DNA from: Meandrina meandrites | Lineage: Eukaryota; Cnidaria; Anthozoa; Scleractinia; Meandrinidae | Length of the DNA stretch: 64,000 nt | Assembly: GCA_963693305.1 (NCBI GenBank) | Contig: OY855904.1 | Span: forward strand, 36,554,917-36,618,916 | Reading direction: 5' to 3' | In this document: piece by piece, positions 55,014-64,000 of the stretch | Layout: each line of letters starts with the position of its first letter | How positions within the stretch are numbered: the stretch's first letter is position 1 | Notes under the pieces: generated by a model | The model's input: only the letters and a program-made list of their open reading frames with translations | Database searches by the model: none | What the model was told of the DNA's origin: nothing | Translations under genes and position numbers: made by a program

Positions 55014-55690
55014 TCTACCCTAGGAAAAATAGACCTGGAATTCCGGTGGAATCCCACCGGCATTCCAGTACGGACTTGTCCGGAATTCCAGGTGGATTCC
55101 GGGTGGATTCCAGATGGAATCCGCTGGAATTATTGCCGGCATTCCGCTGGAATTCCGGCGGAATTTCAGTCTCTTCCAGGTGGAATTCCAGTGACAATGC
55201 AGGCCGGAATTCCGCTGGAATTATTGCCGGCATTCCGCTGGAATTCCGGTGGAATTTCAGTCTCTTCCAGGTGGAATTCCAGTGAAAATGCAGGCCGGAA
55301 TTCCGCCGGAATTTTTGCCGGCATTCCACCGGAATACCAGCGTGAAAATGGAGGTCGGAATTCCGCCGGAATCGAGTCTGACTTTTGGTCCAGGGTCAAG
55401 GGTAAATTGTCGAGGGTAAGGGTAGTATGTCGAGGGTAGGGTCCAGGGTAACAATTTTTCCGATATTAATAACACACTACCCTCACCCTTGACAATTTAC
55501 CCTCGAGCCTCGAGTCTCGACCAAAAGGCAGACTCGCCGGAATTACAGACTACTAATCCAGCTGAAATTCCAGTGAAAATTCTGGCCTGAATTTTCGAAG
55601 GAAGCTATTCCACCAAAATTTTGTTTCAAAAACCGAAGTCTTCTCCAGCAGGACTTTTACCGGAATTTTGCCGGAACTAGTTTTATACGT
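55014..55690. repeat. ggaattccaccgg word array with TACCCTAG end
   Basis: After CTACCCTAGGAAAAATAGACC the sequence is a series of about 20 variants of ggaattccgccggaattcc, largely self-complementary. A block of about 120 bp is repeated twice (55133-55205 and 55208-55290). A second inverted-repeat element (55373-55533) interrupts it. Long 'ORFs' on both strands (54957-55439, 55015-55475) are translations of the array. Confidence 0.75.
55373..55533. mobile_element. 161-bp hairpin element within the ggaattcc array
   Basis: Ends gagtctgacttttggtc and gaccaaaaggcagactc are inverted repeats. The inner words cgagggtaagggtag and its complement pair across the centre, so the whole block can fold on itself. 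A target duplication is not clear. Confidence 0.6.
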
Positions 55691-55694
55691 ATAC

Positions 55695-56250
55695 ACTATT
55701 TAGCAGCCCTACAGATTTTCCTGTTCGAACCAGGGCTAGTGGAGCATTAGAAAAGCAGCCTTGCAATATTTATTCTACATTGTTCAACTCCTTATGAGTT
55801 TCTGAGTTCTGATTGTACTTAAAACGAACACTTTGCAATTGGCAAAGTGAAAGGAACAAAAGAAAATGTTTCATATCCAAACATGTACACGCTGTAACTG
55901 AATTACAACCCTTAATTTAATTGTAATTTTCGTATTTCTCTACAGTTACATGTAAATAAACGAATCTCACTTGAGATAGCAATTTGAAAGATAGTTACAA
56001 TTATTCTTCGTTGCGGTTTACATGCGAATAAAACAGGATTATGCGATGCGATTTTCAAGTCCTGATTGCTAGACTATCTTCGTCCACGATTAATATTGTG
56101 CACAGCGTGTTCAAACTGTTTAGCAGTGCTCACGTCTCACTTGACCGATCGCTGGCCTGACTGTTCCATTTCTTGTGGTAATGAAATTATAGCTAAACAC
56201 AATTGATGTTGAGACCTCTTCCATTCCAAACGTACAACTGTTTCAAGAAC
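55695..56250. other. No gene seen
   Basis: AT-rich sequence without recognised features. Confidence 0.4.
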
Positions 56251-56254
56251 AGCG

Positions 56255-56506
56255 ATGGAAACATTCCAAGACAAAGAGACGGCGTCGCTACGCATTCCAC
56301 AGACTGGTGTAGAGTCGTCAGCTAATTACATTGTTTACAAACACGTACTGTACGTAGAGAAACTTTTACGGCAGCAGAAAGGAAGCAGTCGAACTTCACC
56401 TAAACTGCACGTGAACAAACATAATATCCCGCTTAAAGAAACGGTCGAGTTTAGAATGAACAGGTCTCATTACAAGCGGAAACCTGATCGCATTTTTCAA
56501 AGTTGA
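56255..56506 (+). other. ORF of unknown function
   Basis: The 83-codon ATG frame (METFQDKETASLRIPQTGVE onward) is polar and basic toward its end (KRKPDRIF). A second ORF (56577-56810) in another frame follows 70 bp later. No motif is recognised. Either could be a host exon or chance; there are no flanking splice sites that I would trust. Confidence 0.2.
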
Positions 56507-57049
56507 CCAATTAAATTAGAGGTCTCATATGTCGGAGATCACGTTTCAATGTGTGTTGTCACGAAAATCCAACTGAATGAACGCATGCAATATTTGTATG
56601 GCTTGTTTGGAAATATGTTTTTGCGAAAACATGATTTATTTCCTGGCCTTAACAAACCGATCGGCTGAATCAACTTTGAAGCACAAACTAACGAAACTCA
56701 AACCGGAGACGTTTGAGAAGCAACTGCAAGAAACAACAGACGACGGCAGACTTTTGTGTGGTGGATTGTTCTTGAATCAGAGCCCGCGAAAGGGAAGAAT
56801 ATGGACGTAAAATGAATATAACTAAAAGCTGCTGATATTTATTAATGAAACAAGAAACTAAAGAGTGAGTCACTCATGACCTGAAAAGCCCAATAAGTGG
56901 TAAGTTTGTGTCGTAGTTTCAACAACGTGTGATTTAGATGTGGCAGCTAGAAAGCAAACTTTCACGATATTATTACGATTGTTTACGAAGGTTATGAAGA
57001 TCTAAAAAGATATTTCTCAGATTTTTGATTTCTCCAAAAGCAGAACAGC

Positions 57050-57441
57050 TTAAAGGGGCACTGTCACGAGCATAACTTCAAAAATTCAACAGCCCAAAAA
57101 CATGTTTACACCATTGGAAACCTATTAACAGTGGTCAAGTATTCTTAAAATTACTATCTCAGTTTACTGAAGCTAAATATAGAGTAATATCACTGTGATA
57201 CCATCGGAAGCTTTTGATCTCAACTTGAAAAAGTCAGCCTGACTTTTTCAAGTTCTGTCCTTGTGGTTTGGAAAAAAATGATGAAAACTACTTATGGTCA
57301 CCCTCTTCTTTAAACAACTTGCTAGATATCCTTCCCTTTACGTTCTAGGAGCATTTCCTGCATGGTTGAAAGTACTTAGTCGTAATTTTGGTGCCATTTT
57401 ACTAAAAAAGCCAAAAAATGTCCGTGACAGTGTCCCTTTAA
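57050..57441. mobile_element. TTAA-flanked MITE with a central perfect palindrome
   Basis: Element 57054-57437 has ends AGGGGCACTGTCACG and (reverse complement) AGGGACACTGTCACGG, and TTAA on both sides (57050-57053 and 57438-57441). Near its middle (about 57222-57254) lies a perfect 33-bp palindrome with 16-bp arms starting aacttgaaaaagtcag. It is a non-autonomous piggyBac/Kolobok-type insertion. Confidence 0.8.
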
Positions 57442-57626
57442 AAAACTACTGCAGAGGACATTATTTAGTGGCCCGGCCATTTGATTCGGTGGCTGAACTC
57501 AACATTGCAATTGAGTCAATAAATTGTTTGCCCTGTTCGCATCCGCACGTGCATGTAGTCGATCAAGGTTGGAGTACATTTGATGATGCTTGCTCGATTG
57601 GAATATACAGTATTGAGCTTCATTGA
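57442..57626 (+). other. Open tail of unknown function after the MITE
   Basis: The frame reads RGHYLVARPFDSVAELNIAI and VDQGWSTFDDACSIGIYS before TGA at about 57624. It looks like ordinary coding sequence and may be a terminal exon, but nothing upstream of the MITE joins it convincingly. Confidence 0.25.
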
Positions 57627-57629
57627 ATG

Positions 57630-58080
57630 AGATCTGAAGTTGCTTGCAAGGAAAGGTTCCTTAATTTACCTTCAAAAGGACTAAACCCAATTATTCATTG
57701 TTCACCAGGTTGAGCCGTGGAGAGCCATGTTCAGTAATATAATTCGTTACTAAACCTCGCAGTTGTAACAAGTCGCCGAGCTACTAGAGTACTGTACCTA
57801 TCTCATTTTCTCGTTTAACAAACCTTGAACTAGAGTGGCCACCGAGCCAAATATAAATAAAGACCTTCTTATTGCATTTTCATAAAACTGTGGCTCCTAG
57901 TGATAGAAACTGTGTGGCTTTAAATTTTGAGATAAATTAATTTTTTAACAATTATCAAAATTATTACAGTCATCATTCACTTGTTATGAATAGCTGATAA
58001 TGATTTTTAATTTAAACGTATGATATTTCAAAGTGAAAATTACTGATCAATTAAATAAAAATATTGTTATTGCCATTGTA
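57630..58080. other. No gene seen
   Basis: Unassigned AT-rich sequence. Confidence 0.4.
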
Positions 58081-58089
58081 ATCACAGAT

Positions 58090-58490
58090 TCCATGTATTT
58101 GGTCTGGGATTCCACAATGAGAGCATTCCACCACACTCCAGAATTTCAGTCTATAATTATGAAGTTATCCAAAATTCCCCTGGACTCCGTAACTCCAGAC
58201 CTGGAATTCCAACGGACTCCAAAACTCTGGGTTCCACTTACCCGGAATTCCACCAGACTCCAGAACTCCACACCTGGCATTCCAGTGGACTCTGGAATTT
58301 CCGGGTTCCGCTTACCCGGAATTCCACCGGACTCCAGAACTCCGTACCTGGCATTCCGCTGGACTCTGGAATTCCGGGTTCCACTTACCGGAATTCCACC
58401 GGATTCCACCCGGAATCCCCCCCGGACCTGGAATTCCAGTGGAATTCCACCGGAATTCCGGGTCCATTTTTACTAGGGTAGTGATTTCTC
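58090..58490. repeat. Second ggaattccacc word array, ending CTAGGGTA
   Basis: About 18 variants of ggaattccaccggactcc end in GGTCCATTTTTACTAGGGTAG, the inverted counterpart of the start at 55014. The two arrays may be separate insertions or the two ends of one element. ORFs 58033-58476 and 58146-58581 are translations of the array. Confidence 0.7.
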
Positions 58491-58494
58491 TAGT

Positions 58495-59205
58495 CGTAAA
58501 AATTTCATGTTTAGAAGCCGTTTTTACCTTAAATTCGATTAAATTCTTTGAAAGTGCACGGCTCGAATGAATAAACAGCAACGTGAAAGGCCGCCATTGT
58601 TAACGCAATGCAATAGTTTACAGAAAAGAAAATTTCAAGCTACCAACAGTCTTTACCTTTAATTCTTCCACAGCGCGCGTCAGTAGTGAAAAAAAAAAGC
58701 GCCGTGAAAGGCCGCCATTGTTAATACAACGCAAAAGTATTTAACACGCCGCACGCTCTAAAATGACTTCAAAAAGAGTTCAATTGATTTGTTTAGTTGT
58801 TACAGAAAAAGTAAATTTTAAGTTACAAGCAGTTTTTACCATTAATTGTTCCAAAGCGCGCCGTAAGAATGAAATAATGGCTTACTGTTAAGTTACTGAA
58901 ACACATAGCTATCGTATACTTTCCAAATGGGAAACCTAAAGGTCATTGTTGGAACGGCTCATGAACAGGTAGTCATAGCATTTGAAGGGCTCATGAAAAA
59001 TTTTAAATGGGCAACCTTAACATTCAAATGGCTCATAAGAACTGAGCCAGGCTTTAACTCACACAATTTTTGATGTTTACTCACCAGGGGCTATTGGCCA
59101 TTTTCACACTAGAAACGAACAAATCGTCTAGATGGACAAATCATCTGGGACGGACAAGTTACCCTGGTGTGAAACGCCCCAAACCAATGTCAGTAATGTT
59201 ACAGC
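58495..59205. repeat. Duplicated gcc-gccattgtt segment and atggacaaatc words
   Basis: 58560-58640 and 58685-58760 share 'gtgaaaggccgccattgttaa' with similar neighbours, a local duplication. At 59098-59192 ttttcacactag, atggacaaatc and ctggtgtgaaac form a small inverted-repeat block. No gene is visible. Confidence 0.45.
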
Positions 59206-59208
59206 TTT

Positions 59209-59727
59209 TTAACTTAGGCCTAGCTTTCGGTTGGTGAATTTTACCACAATAGCTGGATGTCTTACCCACGACGTCGAAGACGTAGACGCCGATTCTCCAT
59301 TGCTATGGCTTATCGAAATATCAGTATCGTTGATATCGGCATCAATCAAGGTACCAATTTTTCTCACTATTCCGTTTGTGTCCTCGCCATGTGTGGTCGG
59401 GACTCCTCTTATTTCTAGACACTCTCTTCGCGAGTATTGAGCTTGTTCGTCCAAAGCAGATCTTAAGTCGCCGATCTCTTTTCGCATATTAGCGGAGTCA
59501 CTTCTCAAGCGTTCATTTTCTCAAGTTAAAGTATTAGTTTGCTTCTCCAGGCCATTGATCTTATCCTTCATTGACTCAAAAGAGGTGTTGAAAAAGGACA
59601 TGGATTCTTTGTACGTTCTCAATTTTGCGTCCAAGATGGATGACAACATGGCCGTCAGTTTGGACTCTAAAATTTCATCCAATATTGATGTTAACATCGT
59701 CTCCATTTTCGATTTGTCTTGATCCAT
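59209..59727 (-). pseudogene. L1-like LINE ORF1, N-terminal coiled-coil part
   Basis: From ATG (59727) the frame reads MDQDKSKMETMLTSILDEIL, heptad-rich helix, then a TGA at about 59520, and continues in the same frame with ENERLRSDSANMRKEIGDLR and YSRRECLEIRGVPTTHGED. Coiled coil followed by 'SRR.CLEI.G(V/I)P' is typical of L1-type ORF1 proteins, which trimerise and chaperone the RNA. The protein breaks off within the RRM-like part near 59215, so this is a 3'-truncated fragment next to the L2 3' tail. Confidence 0.7.
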
Positions 59728-59846
59728 CTTAACATCTTAGCATTCTGATGTAAAAGGCACTCAAGTAATAGCAAAAAATAACACGATAAAGCTATATGAA
59801 TGGAATTAGAAACGGAGTAGAAAAAAAAAACGCCATGCTCGCATGA

Positions 59847-59854
59847 CAATAATA

Positions 59855-59911
<57 letters not shown>
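59847..59911. repeat. (TAA)n microsatellite, tail of an L2/CR1 LINE
   Basis: About 20 TAA units. On the minus strand this follows the 3' end of the LINE fragment (gcgctatataaatatt) as its tail. Confidence 0.85.
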
Positions 59912-59913
<2 letters not shown>

Positions 59914-60528
59914 TATTTATATAGCGCCAATATCCTAAGAGTTCAAAAGCGCTTTACAGTTAGAAGTATTAAAAACACCTGAAAAATATTAAGAATTGTA
60001 AAATAGTTATAAAAATGCCTTAAGACTAATAAAATAAAAATAAAAAATGTCGCTAAAAAGTTATAAAAATGCTTTTTTAAAAAGGAACGTTTTTAGTTTA
60101 TGTTTAAAAAGGGACACTGAGGAGCTGTTCTTGATGTCAGATGGAAGAGTGTTCCAGAGTGTAGGAGCTGCTACAGAGAAAGATCTTGCGCCATATGTTT
60201 TCAAATTGAAGTGCGGAATGGAAAGAAGTTCTTTAGAAGATGAACGTAGCTGACGAGACGGAGTGTAAGGAGTGAGAAGATCGCGAACGTATGAAGGTGC
60301 CAGATCGTTTAGGGCCTTGTACGTGATGAGTAGAATTTTAAAGATGATACGATAGTTAACAGGAAGCCAGTGGAGATTAAACAAAATAGGTGTGATGTGT
60401 TCGTGTTTTCTAGAGAGGGTGATGAGATGAGCAGCAGCATTCTGGACATGCTGTAACTTTTTTAAAAGACAGTCTGGTAAGCCATAGAGTAGAGAATTAC
60501 AGTTATCCAATTTTGAAGAAACAAACAC
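59912..60528 (-). pseudogene. L2/CR1-type LINE, C-terminal RT end and 3' UTR
   Basis: The 155-codon frame (60528-60061) reads LDNCNSLLYGLPDCLLKKLQ, VQNAAAHLITL, LHWLPVNYRIIFKILLITYK, KTYGARSFSVAAPTLWNTLP and FKHKLKTFLFKKAF before the stop. This is the conserved C-terminal segment of CR1/L2/Rex-type LINE polymerases. The frame is open, and the 3' UTR ends in the TAA microsatellite. The palm and endonuclease are missing: the copy is 5' truncated at 60528, exactly where another LINE fragment begins on the other strand. Confidence 0.8.
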
Positions 60529-61010
60529 ATGAACAACTATTCACTTATCTATCCCTACTTAACATATGGCTTATTACTCTGGGGCAATACCTATAGTTCT
60601 TCGATCAAACCTGTAACAATTCTTCAGAAGAGAGCCATGCATATAATAACTTTTTCAAAACCAGATGAACACTCAGAGCCTCTCTTTAAAGAACTAGAGA
60701 TTCTAAAATTAGGTGACCTCGTTAGCTTGCATAATGCACTTTTTTGTATCAGTATCATAAGAACCTTCTTCCGTCTTCCTTTGATAACTTTTTCCAATCT
60801 GTTTCATCAATTCACCAGTACAAAACCAGGCTTGCGTCCAGATCAACTTATTATATTAACTCTGTCAAAACAAACTATGGTAAATTCAACATTCGCTTTG
60901 CTGCTGTAAAAGTTTGGAATGACTTGGATGAAAACATCAAATACCTCCCCCTCAAAATGTTCAAAAATGAAGTTAAACTTAACATCTTACAGAAATACTG
61001 CCAACATTAA
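60529..61010 (+). pseudogene. Jockey/CR1-like LINE, C-terminal RT end (opposite strand)
   Basis: Frames give YPYLTYGLLLWGNTYSSSIK, LQKRAMHIITFSKPDEHSEP, LGDLVSLHNALF, then after a +1 shift (about 60745) MYQYHKNLLPSSFDNFF, NIRFAAVKVWNDLDENIKYL and a stop at about 61008. This is the post-RT region of a jockey-like LINE, a different family from its neighbour. The 5' end is truncated at the shared junction. A (TTTA)n tract at 61123-61146 may be part of its 3' end. Confidence 0.7.
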
Positions 61011-61122
61011 TGAGTGTTCATCTGGCACCTAGTAGTTACTTAATATTTAATACTTATTTTTAATACTTATATTTTGCTATAGAATGTTTATGTTAGCTAT
61101 TAACGTTTTCCATTAACCGTTT

Positions 61123-61160
61123 TATTTATTTATTTATTTATTTATTTTTTTTACTTTATT
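61123..61160. repeat. (TTTA)n microsatellite
   Basis: A run of tttattta units and T follows the plus-strand LINE fragment. Confidence 0.8.
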
Positions 61161-61439
61161 GCCAACCACCGTCTTAGTTTTAATCTAATTTAACTTCACT
61201 CAGCTTGATAAGCTTTTTAGTTTTTCTGAGTGTTGTTACCAATATTCTGTTTTAATTTTTTTAACCGTGCGGCCATGGGCCGAGCGCGGTTCTTGCTCTA
61301 CACGGGATTTATTTTTTTTCGTCGTTTTTTTTTGTCGGTGACTAGACCCAAACTTCCACTCGAACAAATGGCGATCGGGACTTTGGATCACGCAACCTGG
61401 GATGTTTATTCGCCAAAAGCTGTTGAAACATTAATGTAT

Positions 61440-62640
61440 GGAAAATGTTACAGATATTGTTTTCTTTATTGTGTATAAAGTATATTTTCTTTGGTTTTAT
61501 CGACGCGTTAGATTCTAAGCGAATATTGAAGACGCTAAAATAGGTATTACGTCAGCCACGGAATGCGCTGATGTTGCAGCTTTCACTTTCGCTACATGAC
61601 AAATAACATTGTGTTTTCTCAAGTTTATATCGGCAGAAGGACGGTCATTAATTTATTTGCACTTCTGCAAGTATTTCTTGTGGGTTTAGGCAATTGAAGT
61701 GAATCCTTTGTCTGTTTCATCGCCACGAGTTCAGAGATTTGAAGGAAAATTAAATATTTGCAGAGGTAAACAATTAAGCGTGCCTGAACGTGCAGGGGTT
61801 ACGTCATTAGTAGCGTGAAAAAACCAACAAGCTTAAGATAGCCAGGGATAACGTAAACTTTGGATTGTGTGACTTGCGTGACTACTTTAATTTGCTAGTC
61901 CTTCACTCATAGTACAAACAAGTTGAAACATGAATGTACGGAAAATGTTGCGTTTTTTATTGTTTGTAAAATATATGTTCTTTTGGTTTTATCGAAGCGT
62001 TGGAGTCGAAGCGAATATTGAATACACTGAAAAAAGGTATTACCTCAACAATGGAATGCACTGACGTTGCAGTTTTCACTTTCGTTACGTGACAAATAAT
62101 ATCCTGCTTACTTTGTAAGCTTATTTCGCCAGAAGCCATGGTCGTTAATGAGTTGGAAATTTTGCGAGGTTTTCTCATGGGCTTTAGGCAATTGAAGTGA
62201 ATTCTTTGACTGTTTCATCGAAGCAAGTTCAGCAGAGATCTGAAGGAAAAAAATTGTGCCTAAGTAAGCACTTGCAAGGATTACGTCATTGGTAGGGAAA
62301 TTACCCCCGTACACCGCCGTAGTTACTAAAGATAGCCATGAACAATGTAAAGCCTGAAATGTGAGACTCGCGTGCCTACCTTTTACGGCCTAACTCACGG
62401 TATAAACCAATTACATTTAATCGTGACTTTTACATAAGGAAAGTAGCTGTTATTAATAGCGTTCAAATAGCGGAATGCTAAATTCATTCCCATACATGTC
62501 CCAAGCGAAGTTCCAGATTAAGACCATTACGTCATCATAAATTTCATAACGGCTATGGGTGATGGTGCAATATTGGATTGTGTGACTCGCGTGACTACTT
62601 TGCTAGTCAGTATAAAACAAATTTAATTTAACCGTGACTT
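61440..62640. repeat. Diverged tandem duplication, ~470-bp unit
   Basis: 61430-61920 and 61930-62390 align through 'ggttttatcgacgcgtt', 'gaatattgaa', 'ttgcagctttcactttcg', 'gacaaataa', 'ttaggcaattgaagtgaat' and 'ttacgtcatt' type blocks. A third partial unit (about 62520-62640) repeats 'attgtgtgactcgcgtgactac' and 'gctagtc'. No convincing ORF is present in any unit. Confidence 0.6.
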
Positions 62641-62644
62641 TTCT

Positions 62645-64000
62645 GGGTAAGAAACCTGTTAATTAGCAAAAATGGAGTTAATTTAAAAACGTGCGGTTTT
62701 AAGATGCTTGCATCTACTTGTTTTTTTTTTTTGAAGTATTGTATGAAGTCTTGTTTTGGTAATAAAGTTGTTGTGAAAACGGGATGGAAATGATTTTGGA
62801 TGTACAGGTTGTCTGAATTTGTTGGTCGATTTGGCCATCTAGGAAGACGATTTTTCAAGGTCACCTTAGAGCCATCTTTAATTCACACAAAGACGAGCAA
62901 ATGATCATATTTTGACCTCAAAAGAAGTGGCACTAGCAAAAGAAGTGCTGGTTTGTGGGTAATCAAAATGATGGCAACCACGAACAACAGAGATTGAGCT
63001 ACATGTAGATAAACAAACGCGAGCGACATGCATGCAACCGGAAGCTCTTTCTCTCTTTCATTTTGGTGGCTTTGATTTTCCCAAGCACTATTCTATAGGC
63101 ACCAAAGAGACCGATTTAAATTTGCTCATTACAGAAGTGTAGAATAATTGAAACTTAGGTACCTTGTGATCTTTGAGACGAAGGAAGATTTTGATCCAAA
63201 ATGATAACACTGCGAAAATTGGCCTGTGGTTTGAAACTACCAAGGCACGTATGGAGATAATAACTTCCGGTTGCTGTATCTTGCATATGTGTCGCTGGCG
63301 GATTTTCGACGCATCTCATTTCTTGTGTTGTTGTTTTTTGTTATTTTTCATGGAAGCAGATAACATGCACGAAGATGTTTTATTTGTTTTGCGCTCCTAG
63401 CTCCTAGCGAGTAGAAAGCCTGTCCATGTTTCCACCATCTTGGAAATTTGAATGTAAATCAGTCTCTAGGAATTTTTGTTTTGTTTTTGTCATGTTTTTT
63501 GATGGGGTGTAGTATTTCTTGAGGCCACAAAGGCCAGCAACTCGAGCAACACAAAGTCACACTTTCAACTAACACATGCACACTCCTGGTGTGGTCACGT
63601 GACCACAGTTTCCCACGCTATGGGTGTAAAGGATGTCTAAGGGACACTTCATCTTCCTCTTTCTCCGCTTATAAACTCTTAGTGAAAACTCTCAACAATA
63701 ACAATGTCAACAATGTCCCAAAAGGCAAATGGGGAATGTTTGTAAATTCAGCATAATCAAAGTTACTGTCACTGCAGAAAACTTTTCTTAATGCAACATA
63801 ATCAGAGTAAGGAAAGATGAACGTTTATTCGTTTGTCTCACAATGGAATCTCTTTGAGTTGTTGATCGGAACATTTCAACTGCAATGCTACTGCTAGTCT
63901 TCATCAGGTGATGAGGTTGATTGTTTACATGTCACTATTTGTAGCAGGTTGGTTCGCTGTTATTGGTGCATTTTGATCCTCATTATTATTCTGACTGTTA
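62645..64000. other. No gene supported
   Basis: Unassigned sequence. The 75-codon plus-strand ORF 63173-63400 ends in a hydrophobic Cys-rich stretch but has no recognised motif. The last bases (63845-63980) carry no clear feature. Confidence 0.35.

Noticed and set aside
54957..55475. Long ORFs on both strands as a repetitive protein
   Set aside because: All frames are open because the ggaattcc word array lacks stops; the frames overlap on both strands.
58033..58581. ORFs rich in FR, WN, SG repeats
   Set aside because: Again a translation of the ggaattccacc array in both orientations.

Overview
This window looks like nuclear DNA of an animal, most likely an anthozoan cnidarian (a stony-coral-like genome). 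It is AT-rich, has no convincing intact host gene, and is crowded with decayed transposable elements. The mix of families is what one expects of corals: DIRS-like tyrosine-recombinase retroelements, Penelope-like elements (PLEs), L1-, L2/CR1- and jockey-like LINE fragments, PIF/Harbinger, hAT, P-element/THAP, Mutator-like, Tc1/mariner and TTAA-target DNA transposons, many MITEs, and a tRNA-Thr-like repeat module. The taxon is inferred from this repertoire and from remembered phrases of coral repeat ORFs, not from a search.

Layout. 0-1.2 kb: a 3' repeat tail and a TTAA-flanked inverted-repeat element. 1.3-9.8 kb: a four-level nest. A DIRS-like element (ORF1-like part, RT/RNase H, tyrosine recombinase) is split by a PLE with inverted ends and a 13-bp target duplication. 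That PLE is split by a Harbinger element, which is split by a 730-bp MITE. 10.4-11.2 kb: minus-strand exons of a possible P-element-type transposase. 11.7-17.4 kb: a run of terminal-inverted-repeat elements (Harbinger MITE, foldback repeat, Mutator-like element, Tc1/mariner MITE, hAT with a MITE inside). 18.5-20 kb: a TTAA end and a THAP exon. 21.2-22.8 kb: a short-word array and a decayed tetratricopeptide-repeat gene. 24-27.9 kb: Harbinger-derived repeats with a MYB-like gene. 28.3-29.3 kb: a decayed multi-copy-type ORF. 30.3-30.7 kb: two phase-compatible exons of an unknown gene. 30.9-32.5 kb: a hAT remnant with a BED-like finger. 33.8-34.8 kb: the 3' end of an L1-like LINE. 38.4-40.0 kb: a 1.6-kb element with ~50-bp inverted repeats. 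42.35-46.04 kb: a minus-strand PLE in the partial-tandem (pseudo-LTR) arrangement with a hammerhead-ribozyme-like motif. 46.1-46.5 kb: the tRNA-like module between near-identical repeats. 47-52.5 kb: short-word inverted-repeat elements and one plausible exon. 53.1-54.7 kb: a 528-codon DUF7869-like frame broken only by stop codons. 55-58.5 kb: GGAATTCC-rich arrays. 59.2-61.2 kb: three LINE fragments, two of them head to head. 61.4-62.7 kb: a diverged tandem duplication.

No gene network operates here. The useful content is the nesting order, target-site duplications, structural RNA candidates, and a recurring class of inverted-repeat elements whose interiors are built from one short, self-complementary, degenerate word per family. 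All family names rest on motifs read by eye. Nearly all coding remnants carry stops or frameshifts.
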